Origin: JBBFMJ01 sp037441225 | GTDB lineage: Bacteria > Acidobacteriota > Thermoanaerobaculia > UBA2201 | Assembly: GCA_037441225.1 (NCBI GenBank) | Contig: JBBISU010000021.1 | Location: forward strand, 1-43,788 | Reading direction: 5' to 3' | DNA length: 43,788 nucleotides | Part shown: positions 1 to 8,484 of the stretch, in pieces | Position numbering within the stretch: position 1 is the first letter of the stretch | Layout: the number at the start of each line of letters is the position of its first letter | Program-made: the position numbers and the translations under genes | The notes under the pieces: generated by a model | Told to the model about the DNA's origin: nothing | What the model saw: the letters and a program-made list of their open reading frames with translations, nothing else | Database searches by the model: none

Positions 1-76
1 TAATATTTTTATTTTAGATTAAAAAGTTTCAATCTTCCATAGCAATTACAGTAGGACTTTCTAAAATTTTCTGGGC

Positions 77-2956
77 TTAATAAGAGATTTCTCTATTTAT
101 CTTAAAAGTATATCCTTCAGGAAATTTCAGTTCATTTAAATTTATCAAAATTATCTCACCTTTTTCATTTCCAATTGCTAATAGATTTCTTTCTTTTATA
201 TATTTTGAAACAAGACAAATTTTTAAATCAGTGTTTATTAATTTTTTTACAGAAATTTCCATATTTTTTCTTTCAATTGATATTAAATAAACATAATTAT
301 TTCCTGCTGCTATAATGCTGCTTTCATCAAACAAATCTATCCAGTAAATCCCACTATTTTCAAAACCAATGTCAAACAATTTTTTTTCATCTATAAAATA
401 TAAGTAAAGGTTAAATGGCTCTACACCACATAAAAAAAGAACTCTATGGGATGGAAGGTAAGACATTGAATATATCGCTCTTGTTTTTATATTATAATTT
501 TCCATCATTTCCCAGTTTGAATTTTTTTTCTCAAAGAATAAGAATCTATAATCCCAAGTTCCAACCCCTATTTTTTCTTCTCTTTCATCAACCCAAATTG
601 CTGCGTTTGAATAATCTCCCGTTTTAATTGATTCCAAAACTTTAAGACCTGGAAAAGATAAAATTTTTAAAAAGCCATCTGAAGAAGAAGACCATAAATT
701 TTTTGTATTTTTATTAAAATATAGATAATTTATAAGCCAGTTGTGTGCTTCTGTTCTATAAGAAACTCTCATTTCAGGTATTTCCCACACAGCAATTGTT
801 TTATCATCAGAAGCAGTTATTAAATTGTTGCCCAGAGAAATTATTGAAGTTATTCCTTGTGTGTGAATTTGGTATTCCTTTTTTTTAGATTTTTGGATGT
901 CAATAGAATACAAAAAACCAAGGGAAGAACCACAAAATAACAGATTGTTTTTATCGTAATAATCAATTCCCCATATCTGTGTTTTTGAAAGATTATATTT
1001 TTTATAAAAGGAAAAGTCTTTATATGCAAGCAAATAAATTAAATTTTCTCTCCTTTCAATTGCTAATAACCCAAATGGAGTAATCTGTGAATAAACAAAA
1101 TCCTTTCCTTCCTCCTGAAACTTTAAAAAATTGTTCTCTTTAAATTTCCAAATGACAATTTTGTCTCCTTTTGCAATTAAGAGAGATGGATAATCTTTAA
1201 TAAACTTTAAAGATCTTGTAATGCCTGCCATAACAATAGAATATTTTTTTCTTCCATCATTTAAATCATAAATATATATTCCATCAAACCACCCTCCAAT
1301 TGCAAAAAGCCCTAACTCCTCAAAAAATTCCATTGCATAAAAATTGCTTATGTCTATTGAGACATTTAATATCTCTTTTCCCAAGCCAATGTTATAAATA
1401 TAAAGCACATCATCTAAAACATAAGAAAGGAATTTGTCTCCTAATTTAAAATCTTTTAATTTTTTGTCTCTTATATCAATTTTATGTATTTCTTTTAATT
1501 TTTTATTTGAAATTTTATATAAATGCAAGCTATTATTATTTATAAAAGCACAGTGTATTAAATCATTTGAAAATTTAATTTCTCCTTCCTTTGATAAATT
1601 TTCTATTAACAATTCTTTTTTTTCTTCAACTTTTTCAGAAATAAAATATTCTTTTAAATATATTTTCCCATTTTTTAAAGAAATGATTCTGCCATCCTCT
1701 GTTCCATCTATCACTTCTTCATTTTCCCTTAAAGATACTTTTACTGGTTCACTCAGTAAACTATTTGAATATAAATATAAATCATTAATTCCCAAAAAAT
1801 ATAAACAATTTTCTTTTGCAGTTAGAAATGAAACTGATTCAGAAGGAATTTTATATTTTCCTATCAAAGAGAATAATTCTTTTTTTTCATGAAAAATGTT
1901 TTTTGAAAAAATATAATAAAATGAAGCAACTAATAAAATAAATAATAGCAAAATTAGATACTTGAAATAATTTCTTTTTTGTTTTTTATGAGTTATTTCA
2001 ATTGTTGGTTTCTCTTCAAACTCTTCAATTTCAGGGATTAAATATTTTTCAAATTCTTCTAAGTCCCCAAAACGGTTTGACGGATCTTTATTTGTTGCTT
2101 TTTTTAATGCCTTTGCAATTTCTGCATTTACTTGTTTAAAACCCAATTTTTCCAGTTCAACATTTTTTGTTGAAATTGAACTCACAATATCACCAAATGT
2201 TTTACCTTCTCTGGCGGGTTTTCCAGTTAACATTTCCAAGACAATCAAAGCCAGTGAATATTGATCTGATTTTGCAGTAATATCATTTCCCATAATTTGT
2301 TCTGGAGATAGATATTGTGGTGTCCCTATAATTGTATCTGTTTTTGTTATTGCCTGTGTCTCATCAGTTGAAAATAAGACCTTTGCAATACCAAAATCAA
2401 GGATTTTTACTATTCTTTGTTCACCAATAGTGCTTATAAATATATTTTCTGGTTTCAAATCTCTGTGTACAATGCCTTTTTTATGAGCAAAGGAAAGCCC
2501 TGATATAATTTGTTTTATAAAATTTTTAAAAACAATTAATGGCAAACCATTTTGATGTTTGTTAATTTCTGTTCTAAGTGACCATCCTTCTAAATATTCC
2601 ATTACAATATATGGAAAACCCCAAGGTGATATATCGTAGTCATAAATTTCAACAATATTTGGGTGTTTTAAAAGGGCCATAACTTCTGCTTCTTTTTTAA
2701 ATCTCTTTAAAAGACTGGATTCTATCTTAGAAGGAGTTAGTATTTTAATTGCAACTGGTTTCTTCAAAGTGCTATGAACACCTTTGAAGACAGCTCCCAT
2801 CCCTCCTTCTCCTATAAATTCTTCTATTTTATATTTTCCAAGTTCTTTTCCAATTAAAAAATTTTCATCTTTTAAAGTCAAACTATTTCCACAAATAGAA
2901 CACTTCTTTTCTTCAATGAATATTTTTTTACAGTCAACACACAGCTTTATTTCCAC
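77..2956 (-). CDS. Transmembrane Ser/Thr protein kinase with N-terminal zinc ribbon and C-terminal beta-propeller
   Basis: A PknB-like (Hanks-type) kinase of 959 residues. The N-terminus has two Cys pairs (C6/C9, C19/C22), a short zinc ribbon. The kinase domain spans about residues 41-305: glycine loop GEGGMGAVFKG, ATP-binding Lys71 in VAIK, HRDLKPEN at 164-171, DFG at 187-189 and SPE at 217-219 in place of APE. A single membrane helix follows at about 332-350, then roughly 600 residues of beta-rich, WD40/quinoprotein-like repeats (for example VWKF, VWEI, LWSSSSDGFLKI). The likely topology is a cytoplasmic kinase with an extracytoplasmic propeller sensor. The start is GTG; a TATACT box lies 6 nt upstream and there is no Shine-Dalgarno, so the mRNA is probably leaderless. 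The kinase call is firm; the sensed ligand is unknown. Confidence 0.9.
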   Translation of the reverse strand: MEIKLCVDCKKIFIEEKKCSICGNSLTLKDENFLIGKELGKYKIEEFIGEGGMGAVFKGVHSTLKKPVAIKILTPSKIESSLLKRFKKEAEVMALLKHPNIVEIYDYDISPWGFPYIVMEYLEGWSLRTEINKHQNGLPLIVFKNFIKQIISGLSFAHKKGIVHRDLKPENIFISTIGEQRIVKILDFGIAKVLFSTDETQAITKTDTIIGTPQYLSPEQIMGNDITAKSDQYSLALIVLEMLTGKPAREGKTFGDIVSSISTKNVELEKLGFKQVNAEIAKALKKATNKDPSNRFGDLEEFEKYLIPEIEEFEEKPTIEITHKKQKRNYFKYLILLLFILLVASFYYIFSKNIFHEKKELFSLIGKYKIPSESVSFLTAKENCLYFLGINDLYLYSNSLLSEPVKVSLRENEEVIDGTEDGRIISLKNGKIYLKEYFISEKVEEKKELLIENLSKEGEIKFSNDLIHCAFINNNSLHLYKISNKKLKEIHKIDIRDKKLKDFKLGDKFLSYVLDDVLYIYNIGLGKEILNVSIDISNFYAMEFFEELGLFAIGGWFDGIYIYDLNDGRKKYSIVMAGITRSLKFIKDYPSLLIAKGDKIVIWKFKENNFLKFQEEGKDFVYSQITPFGLLAIERRENLIYLLAYKDFSFYKKYNLSKTQIWGIDYYDKNNLLFCGSSLGFLYSIDIQKSKKKEYQIHTQGITSIISLGNNLITASDDKTIAVWEIPEMRVSYRTEAHNWLINYLYFNKNTKNLWSSSSDGFLKILSFPGLKVLESIKTGDYSNAAIWVDEREEKIGVGTWDYRFLFFEKKNSNWEMMENYNIKTRAIYSMSYLPSHRVLFLCGVEPFNLYLYFIDEKKLFDIGFENSGIYWIDLFDESSIIAAGNNYVYLISIERKNMEISVKKLINTDLKICLVSKYIKERNLLAIGNEKGEIILINLNELKFPEGYTFKINREISY

Positions 2957-2962
2957 AAAAAT

Positions 2963-2991
2963 AGTATATCAAAGTAATTATAAAATTTAAA
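2963..2991 (-). promoter_or_regulatory. Predicted promoter of the 959-aa kinase gene (leaderless)
   Basis: On the minus strand, TTTAAA (2991-2986), a 17-bp spacer and TATACT (2968-2963) end 6 nt before the GTG start. The -10 is good; the -35 is weak (4 of 6). No Shine-Dalgarno fits between them, so transcription should begin at or next to the start codon. Confidence 0.5.
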
Positions 2992-3299
2992 GTTTAGTAG
3001 AAAAATTAAAATGAATTTAAATAGTTTCATTTTTTTTATTTTAAATATGAAAAAAAATTTGAAATTTATAAGTTTTTCATATAACTTGAAAAATCTCAGG
3101 AGTATATCTGGATAATTTTAAAATCCAAAATATAATAAAATTTTAAAAAATAATTGAGAATTATAAATATAAAATAATTTAGAAAAATTTTCTATTGGGA
3201 CTTTAGACATAATTGCTCATTTATAGAAATCCAAAAACATAGTTCTTACTTTTATTACCAGTATAGCAGGTGCTCCATTACATTTTTTTATTTTTTTTG

Positions 3300-3476
3300 T
3301 AGGTGGAAGCTGTGGTTACCCGCAACATACAGATAATATAATGAAATTTATTTTTTTGTGCCTGATCATTAGTTATTCGGGCGGGGACAAGCCCCTCCCC
3401 TACAAATTGCCACGATAATTCACACAAAACACGGAAAACGGACACGGACAACGCACTACAGCGCTACTGCTCTATT
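3300..3476. repeat. Composite degenerate intergenic repeat, copy 1
   Basis: The block begins near 3300 with AGGTGGAAGCTGTGGTTACC, which looks like a decayed member of palindromic families such as AGGCTGAAGCCTGTGGCTACC-type elements (from memory). A hairpin at 3379-3399 follows. The block ends in a GGACA/ACGG-rich tract and CTGCTCTATT at 3467-3476. The 21 bp at 3433-3453, starting GGAAAACGGACACGG, are identical to 36390-36410, and CTGCTCTATT recurs at 36416-36425. Both copies are much more GC-rich than their surroundings and lie just upstream of a metabolic dehydrogenase gene. They could be decaying mobile or REP-like elements; no transposase is present. Confidence 0.6.
3379..3399. repeat. GC-rich REP-like hairpin
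   Basis: GGGCGGGG (3379-3386) pairs with CCCCTCCC (3392-3399) around a 5-nt ACAAG loop, with one C-T mismatch. In an AT-rich genome this strongly resembles the short GC-rich intergenic palindromes dispersed in many bacterial genomes. It is not followed by a T-run, so it is unlikely to be an intrinsic terminator. Confidence 0.6.
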
Positions 3477-3566
3477 TTATCTCATTTTCAACTTAATTTT
3501 TTAGATTAATAAAAGGTGCAAAATTTACAAGTTTCGCTCTTCATTGATATGGAATTCTACAATAAC

Positions 3567-3595
3567 TTGAAATTTTTAGAAAATAAAGGTATAAT
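3567..3595 (+). promoter_or_regulatory. Sigma-70-type promoter of the gapA operon
   Basis: TTGAAA (3567-3572), a 17-bp spacer and TATAAT (3590-3595) stand 26 nt before the gapA ATG. An AGGAGG Shine-Dalgarno sits about 5 nt before the start, so this operon has a short but conventional leader, unlike many single genes here. Confidence 0.8.
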
Positions 3596-3621
3596 AAGTA
3601 AAAAAATTTTAGGAGGTTAGT

Positions 3622-4614
3622 ATGAAAATTGGAATAAATGGTTTTGGAAGAATAGGAAGGGGTTTCTTAAGGGAACTTTTGAAGAGAAACTCCAAAGTAG
3701 AAGTAGTTGCAATAAATGATGTAACTGATGCAAAGACCCTTGCCCATCTCTTTAAGTATGATTCTATCCACAAAAAGTATGAAGGAGAGGTCTCTTATGA
3801 TGATAAAAATATTTATGTGAATGGAAAAAAAATAAAAGTCTTTGCAATTTTAGAGCCTTCTCAAATCCCCTGGGAGGGGGAAGGAATTGAAGTTGTCTTG
3901 GAATCAACAGGAAAATTTGCAAAGGCAGAAGAAGCAAAAAAACATTTAAAGGGCTCTGTAAGAAATGTAGTTGTCTCAACAGGATGTAAAGGAGCTGATT
4001 TGATGATTGTTATGGGTTGCAATGATCATCTCTTATCAAAAGAAAAACATATTATAATTTCAAATGCTTCTTGTACAACAAATTGTGCAGCAGTTACAAT
4101 GAAATCAATTATGGATAGATGGCATTTGGTTGAAGGTTATCTTGTAACTGTTCATTCTTATACAAATGATCAAAGAATTTTAGATCTTCCCCATAAGGAT
4201 TTAAGGAGGGCAAGGGCAGCAGCTCTTTCAATTATTCCAACTTCAACTGGTGCTGCAAAAAATCTTTCTGAGATCTGGCCAGAACTTAAAGGTAAAATGA
4301 ATGGAGTTGCCTTAAGGGTTCCTACTCCAAATGTTTCAATTACAAATCTTGTATTAACACTGAAAGAAAATGTTTCAAAGGAAGAAGTAAATCGTGCCTT
4401 TAAAGAGGACTCTGAAGGAAAATTAAAAGGACTTTTGGCTTACACAGAAGAAGAAATTGTCTCCTCTGATTTAAATGGAACAACCGTTTCCGCAACTGTT
4501 GATGGACTTTTAACAGATAAAGTAGGGGAACATACAATTTCTATTTTTTCCTGGTATGACAATGAAACCGGTTATAACAACCGTTTAATTGATGTAGTAG
4601 AGAAACTTATATGA
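3622..4614 (+). CDS. gapA: Type I glyceraldehyde-3-phosphate dehydrogenase
   Basis: It converts glyceraldehyde-3-phosphate, NAD+ and phosphate to 1,3-bisphosphoglycerate in cytoplasmic glycolysis. The 330 residues are full length. Visible hallmarks are the Rossmann motif INGFGRIGR at 4-13, Asp33 that favours NAD over NADP, the active-site SNASCTTNC with catalytic Cys151, the general base His178 in VTVHSY, and the C-terminal SWYDNETGY. The start is fixed by AGGAGG just upstream. The stop codon overlaps the next start (ATGA), giving translational coupling to pgk. First gene of a gapA-pgk-tpiA-secG operon, an order common in bacteria. Confidence 0.98.
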   Translation: MKIGINGFGRIGRGFLRELLKRNSKVEVVAINDVTDAKTLAHLFKYDSIHKKYEGEVSYDDKNIYVNGKKIKVFAILEPSQIPWEGEGIEVVLESTGKFAKAEEAKKHLKGSVRNVVVSTGCKGADLMIVMGCNDHLLSKEKHIIISNASCTTNCAAVTMKSIMDRWHLVEGYLVTVHSYTNDQRILDLPHKDLRRARAAALSIIPTSTGAAKNLSEIWPELKGKMNGVALRVPTPNVSITNLVLTLKENVSKEEVNRAFKEDSEGKLKGLLAYTEEEIVSSDLNGTTVSATVDGLLTDKVGEHTISIFSWYDNETGYNNRLIDVVEKLI

Positions 4615-5786
4615 AACTAAAGAATATTAGAGATTTAAACTTTAAAGGCAAAAGGGTATTTTTAAGGGCTGATTTAAATGTGCCTATAAAGGAAGGAAAA
4701 ATAAAAGATGATACAAGGATAAGAGCCCTCCTCCCAACTTTAAATTATATAATTGAAAGTGGTGGAAAGCCAATAATTGCTTCGCACTTAGGAAGGCCTA
4801 AGGAAAAAGATCCTTCTTTATCTTTAAAACCTGTGGCAGAACACTTAGAAAAATTAACAGGAAGAAAAGTTCACTTTCCTGGTGAAGTTATTGGTGAAAG
4901 GATTGAAAATTTAATTAAAGATATAAAGGAAGGGGAGATTTTGCTTCTTGAAAATACAAGGTATGAAAAGGGAGAAAAAACACAGGATCCAGAATTTTTA
5001 AAGAAGTTAAGAGCACTTGCAGATGTTTATGTAAATGATGCTTTTGGAACTGCCCATAGAGCAGAAGCAACAACTTATGGAGTTGCACTGCTTTTTGAGG
5101 AAAGAGCTTGTGGATTTTTAATTGAAAAAGAAGTTGAGATGCTATCAAAATTAAAGGAAAACCCCGAAAGACCTTATATTTCAATCCTTGGAGGAGCAAA
5201 AATTTCAGATAAATTAGAGGTTTTGGAAGCACTCATTGAAAAGGCAGATATGCTTTTAATCGGTGGTGGTATGGCAAATACTTTTGCAAAGGCAAAGGGT
5301 TTGGAAATTGGCAAGTCCTTATATGAAGTAGAAATGGTAGAAAAGGCAACGGAAATTATGGAAAAAGCAAAAAATTTAGGGAAAAAAATAATTTTGCCAG
5401 AGGATTTCATAATTTCAAAGGAAAAACCGCCTGTGGAAGTAAAGGAAGTTTTAAAGGATGGTGTCTTAGAAGAATACTATATTGGAGATATTGGAAGCAA
5501 AACCCTTGAAATTTTTTCAAAAGAGCTTGAAAAGGGCAAGACAATTTTTTGGAATGGTCCTTTGGGGATATTTGAAGAGGAAAAATTTTCAAAAGGTACT
5601 TATGGATTGGCAAAAAAATTAGCAGAAATAGATGCCTTTAAATTAGTTGGCGGTGGTGAAAGTGTAATGGCTATTGAAAAAGCAGGTGTTTCTTCAAAAA
5701 TTACACATATTTCAACAGGTGGGGGAGCAAGTTTGGAATTTTTAGGAGGAAAAGAATTGCCTTCCCTTGAGGCATTGAAATTATGA
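4611..5786 (+). CDS. pgk: Phosphoglycerate kinase
   Basis: It transfers phosphate from 1,3-bisphosphoglycerate to ADP, the step after GAPDH. Its 391 residues are typical of bacterial PGK. Visible signatures are KRVFLRADLNVP with the substrate Asp/Asn, the SHLGRP motif, the basic ENTRYEKGE stretch, GGAKISDK in the hinge region, and the nucleotide-binding GGGESVMAIEKAG and STGGGASLEFLGG near the C-terminus. The ATG overlaps the gapA stop by 4 nt and the 3' end overlaps tpiA by 4 nt, so the three glycolytic enzymes are likely translated together in fixed ratio. Confidence 0.98.
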   Translation: MKLKNIRDLNFKGKRVFLRADLNVPIKEGKIKDDTRIRALLPTLNYIIESGGKPIIASHLGRPKEKDPSLSLKPVAEHLEKLTGRKVHFPGEVIGERIENLIKDIKEGEILLLENTRYEKGEKTQDPEFLKKLRALADVYVNDAFGTAHRAEATTYGVALLFEERACGFLIEKEVEMLSKLKENPERPYISILGGAKISDKLEVLEALIEKADMLLIGGGMANTFAKAKGLEIGKSLYEVEMVEKATEIMEKAKNLGKKIILPEDFIISKEKPPVEVKEVLKDGVLEEYYIGDIGSKTLEIFSKELEKGKTIFWNGPLGIFEEEKFSKGTYGLAKKLAEIDAFKLVGGGESVMAIEKAGVSSKITHISTGGGASLEFLGGKELPSLEALKL

Positions 5787-6523
5787 ACCTTCCATTAATT
5801 GCTGCAAACTGGAAAATGAATTTGACTGAAGAAGAGGCAGTTTCTTGGTGTCAAAAGTTTGTATCTGCCCTTCCTTCAAGGGCTCTTCAATATGTCTTGA
5901 TTGCACCGCCCTTTACCATTCTTAAAACTGTTCTGGAATCAGTTGTTTCCACTCCAATAGTTGTAGCAGCTCAAAATTGCCATTGGGAAGAAAAAGGTGC
6001 CTTCACAGGTGAGATCTCTCCAAATCATTTAAAAGATATAAAAATTTGCTGGAGTATAATTGGACATTCTGAAAGAAGACACATCTTTAAAGAAGATCAA
6101 GAGATTGTAAATAAAAGATTGAAAGGGGCAGTTCAAAAGAAATTAAAAGTAATTTATTGCATTGGAGAAAAGTTGGAAGAAAGAAAAGAAAATAAGACAT
6201 TGGAAATTATTAAAAATCAATTAAAAATTTTTGAAGAATTAAAAGATTTTTATAAAAATATAACAATTGCCTATGAACCTGTTTGGGCAATTGGAACTGG
6301 AGTTGTAGCAGAAAAGGAACAAATTGAAGAAGTTCACAAGGAAATAAAAAAGATTTATCCAGAAATCCCAGTACTTTATGGTGGAAGTGTAAATGAAGAA
6401 AATATTGAAGAAATAATGAAAATAAAGGAAGTAGATGGTGCCCTTGTTGGAGGTGCCAGCTTAAATCCAGAAAAATTTTCAAAGATTGTTGAAATATCAT
6501 TAAAAGTGAAAGGAGTTTTATAA
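5783..6523 (+). CDS. tpiA: Triosephosphate isomerase
   Basis: It interconverts dihydroxyacetone phosphate and glyceraldehyde-3-phosphate. Its 246 residues match the usual TIM-barrel length. Key positions are visible: AANWKMN with Lys11, IGHSERR with electrophile His95, AYEPVWAIGTG with the catalytic base Glu165 and the mobile loop, and the phosphate-binding YGGSVN and GALVGGASL segments. The ATG lies within the pgk stop overlap (ATGA). The stop codon is directly followed by the secG ATG. Confidence 0.98.
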   Translation: MNLPLIAANWKMNLTEEEAVSWCQKFVSALPSRALQYVLIAPPFTILKTVLESVVSTPIVVAAQNCHWEEKGAFTGEISPNHLKDIKICWSIIGHSERRHIFKEDQEIVNKRLKGAVQKKLKVIYCIGEKLEERKENKTLEIIKNQLKIFEELKDFYKNITIAYEPVWAIGTGVVAEKEQIEEVHKEIKKIYPEIPVLYGGSVNEENIEEIMKIKEVDGALVGGASLNPEKFSKIVEISLKVKGVL

Positions 6524-6859
6524 ATGTTTGGATTAATTATTGCTATTCACATCATTGCTTGTATTTTCTTGATTTTGGTTGTTCTTTTGCAACAGGGAAA
6601 AGGCGCAGACCTTGCAGGTGCTTTTGGAGGAGGTGGGAGCCAGACCCTTTTTGGTGCAAGGGGTGCAACAACACTTCTTCACAAACTTACAACAATTGGT
6701 TTTGTTGTTTTCTTAATAACAAGCATCCTTTTGGGGATAGTTCAAAAGAAAAGCACTTCTGGTTCAATTATGGAAAGTGTAAAACAAGAAGAAGTTAAAA
6801 AAGAAAAAGAACAAAAGAAGGAAACAAAGACAGAGCAAACAAAAGAAGAAAAAAAATAA
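6524..6859 (+). CDS. secG: Preprotein translocase subunit SecG
   Basis: Small accessory subunit of the SecYEG channel that aids SecA-driven export. The 111-residue protein has two membrane helices (about 1-22 and 51-72) separated by the family signature LLQQGKGADLAGAFGGG and the TLFGARG motif. It ends in a highly charged Lys/Glu tail of about 30 residues, longer than the minimal SecG. GGAGT precedes the ATG, which abuts the tpiA stop. Linkage of tpiA and secG is widespread. SecD, SecF and YajC are encoded elsewhere in this window. Confidence 0.95.
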   Translation: MFGLIIAIHIIACIFLILVVLLQQGKGADLAGAFGGGGSQTLFGARGATTLLHKLTTIGFVVFLITSILLGIVQKKSTSGSIMESVKQEEVKKEKEQKKETKTEQTKEEKK

Positions 6860-6874
6860 AATTAAACTAAATCT

Positions 6875-6880
6875 TATAAT
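6875..6880 (+). promoter_or_regulatory. -10 box of the AspT/YidE-like transporter gene (leaderless)
   Basis: A perfect TATAAT ends 5 nt before the ATG at 6886, in the 26-nt gap after secG. No Shine-Dalgarno is present and no clear -35 is seen, so a leaderless transcript starting at or near the ATG is predicted. Confidence 0.5.
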
Positions 6881-6885
6881 TAGTT

Positions 6886-8484
6886 ATGAATTTTTATTCT
6901 TTTTTGCAAGATAATCCTGTAATACTTTTATCTTTAATAGTTGTAATTGGTTTTGTCATTGGAAGGATAAGAATCTTTGGTTTTTCCTTTGAAACATCAG
7001 CAATTCTTTTAGTAGCAATGTTTTTTGGTCAATACAGGCTTGATTTGCCAGAGGAGTTTCAAACATTGGGTTTAATTTTATTTATTTATTCAATAGGGCT
7101 TCAAGCAGGTCCTTCAATATTTAATATTGGTAAAAAAGAAGGTTTTCAGTTGAATTTAATTGTTCTGATATTAATCTCTTTTAGTGCTTTGTTTACTACA
7201 ATTCTTGCAAGATTGTTTTCTCTCGATATGGCATTGGCAATAGGGCTCTTCACAGGTGCTTTAACTTCAACACCAGGACTTGCAGCTGGGCTTGAAGCAA
7301 CTGGTTCCTCTTTGACTTCTGCTGGCTATGGACTTGCTTATAGTTTTGGTGTAATTGGAGTAATTATTTATATTAGAGTTTTACCCTATATTATCAAAGC
7401 AAATTTAGAAGAAGAAGAAAAGGAACTTACAAAAGAGGAAATTAAAGAAAGAAAAAAAATAATCAGGAAAGAAGTGATAATAACAAATGAGGAATTGGAT
7501 GGAAAGACATTAGGGGACCTAAATTTTTTTAGAACAACAAATACAATAATTTCAAGGATTCTGCATCAGGGAAAAGTCCTTCTTCCAAAAAATGATACAA
7601 CTTTACATTTAGATGATGTAGTCCGAATAGTGGGGGAGGAAAATTTTGTTAAAGCCACAATACCTCTGTTAGGAAAAGAAACAGAAGAAAAATTTCCAGA
7701 TGTATCAAATTTTGAGTCCAATCAGTTTGTTCTTACTAATAAAGAATTTGTAGGGAAAACAATAGGGGACTTAAATTTAAGAGAGCATTACAATGCTAAT
7801 ATAACAAGGGTTAAAAGAGGTGGTTTGGAATTTACAGCATCTTCAAATTTAAAACTTCACTGGGGTGATAAGATTACAGTTGTAGGTGATAGAGAGCATA
7901 TGGAAGATGTGAAAAGATTATTTGGTGATGAGATTAAGAAAATTGAGTATGGAGATATTTTCCCTATTATGATGGGAATCCTTTTTGGAATTTTCATAGG
8001 GCTTATTCCTTTCTCAATAGGAAAGGTTCTCTCTTTTAATTTAGGTGTCTCTGGTGGAGTTTTATTAATGGGTATTCTCTTAAGTAACAGAGGAAAGGTG
8101 GGACCCATTATTTTTCAAGTTCCTGCACCATTGGTTTCTTTTATGCGTGATTTTGGTCTTGTCCTCTTTTTATCTTCAATTGGAATAAAAGCAGGTTCTC
8201 AAATTGGGACAATAATTCAAAAAGAAGGTTTTCAAATAATTCTTTTAAGTATCTTAATTACAATTGTTCCTATGGTTGTAATAACAATTGTGCTTAAAAC
8301 TTTCTTTAAAAAGAAAGTTATTGAAATGCTTGGAATTATAAGTGGGGGAATGACTTCAAGTCCGGGGCTTGCTGTTGCATCAAATATGACAGATTCCCAG
8401 AGGCCTATTATTTTATATGCCACTGTTTATCCTTTTGCTATGATTTTAATGATAATTTGGGCAAAGATAATGGCTCTTCTTTAA
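6886..8484 (+). CDS. AspT/YidE-family membrane transporter with two TrkA-C (RCK_C) domains
   Basis: Predicted aspartate:alanine-exchanger-family transporter of 532 residues. It shows the expected symmetric layout: five or so membrane helices (about 12-170), two cytoplasmic TrkA-C regulatory domains (about 193-270 and 280-345, each containing a DLN.. and DxVxxVG-type strand pattern), then a second helical bundle to the C-terminus. The repeated AGPSIFNIGKKEGFQ and AGSQIGTIIQKEGFQ segments, and GALTSTPGLA and GGMTSSPGLA, are the paired internal-repeat signatures of this family. The substrate cannot be read from sequence; AspT exchanges aspartate and alanine, whereas YidE-type homologues are uncharacterised. 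The stop overlaps the next gene's start (TAATG). Confidence 0.88.
   Translation: MNFYSFLQDNPVILLSLIVVIGFVIGRIRIFGFSFETSAILLVAMFFGQYRLDLPEEFQTLGLILFIYSIGLQAGPSIFNIGKKEGFQLNLIVLILISFSALFTTILARLFSLDMALAIGLFTGALTSTPGLAAGLEATGSSLTSAGYGLAYSFGVIGVIIYIRVLPYIIKANLEEEEKELTKEEIKERKKIIRKEVIITNEELDGKTLGDLNFFRTTNTIISRILHQGKVLLPKNDTTLHLDDVVRIVGEENFVKATIPLLGKETEEKFPDVSNFESNQFVLTNKEFVGKTIGDLNLREHYNANITRVKRGGLEFTASSNLKLHWGDKITVVGDREHMEDVKRLFGDEIKKIEYGDIFPIMMGILFGIFIGLIPFSIGKVLSFNLGVSGGVLLMGILLSNRGKVGPIIFQVPAPLVSFMRDFGLVLFLSSIGIKAGSQIGTIIQKEGFQIILLSILITIVPMVVITIVLKTFFKKKVIEMLGIISGGMTSSPGLAVASNMTDSQRPIILYATVYPFAMILMIIWAKIMALL

Larger units (their letters stand above)
2957..3621. other. Long intergenic region between the divergent kinase and gapA genes
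   Basis: These 665 bp carry no convincing ORF. The first ~300 bp are extremely AT-rich. From about 3300 the base composition jumps to a mixed or GC-rich block (to about 3475) holding degenerate palindromes and a repeat also seen near 36390. The last 60 bp hold the gapA promoter and ribosome binding site. No tRNA or other structured RNA was recognised. Confidence 0.75.

Noticed and set aside
1434..1892. 152-codon plus-strand ORF opposite the 959-aa kinase
   Set aside because: Low-complexity Phe/Ser/Leu-rich composition typical of the antisense of Lys/Glu-rich coding DNA.
3301..3476. tRNA or structured RNA in the GC-rich intergenic block
   Set aside because: No cloverleaf, anticodon stem or CCA-type ends were found; the symmetry is explained by short palindromic repeats.
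6559..6798. 79-codon ORF inside secG
   Set aside because: It is in another frame of secG, Trp/Cys-rich, with no ribosome site; a shadow of the real gene.
8457..8483. TTG start at 8457 for the anion permease
   Set aside because: It overlaps the transporter gene by 28 nt without a ribosome site, while the ATG at 8484 forms a classic TAATG overlap.
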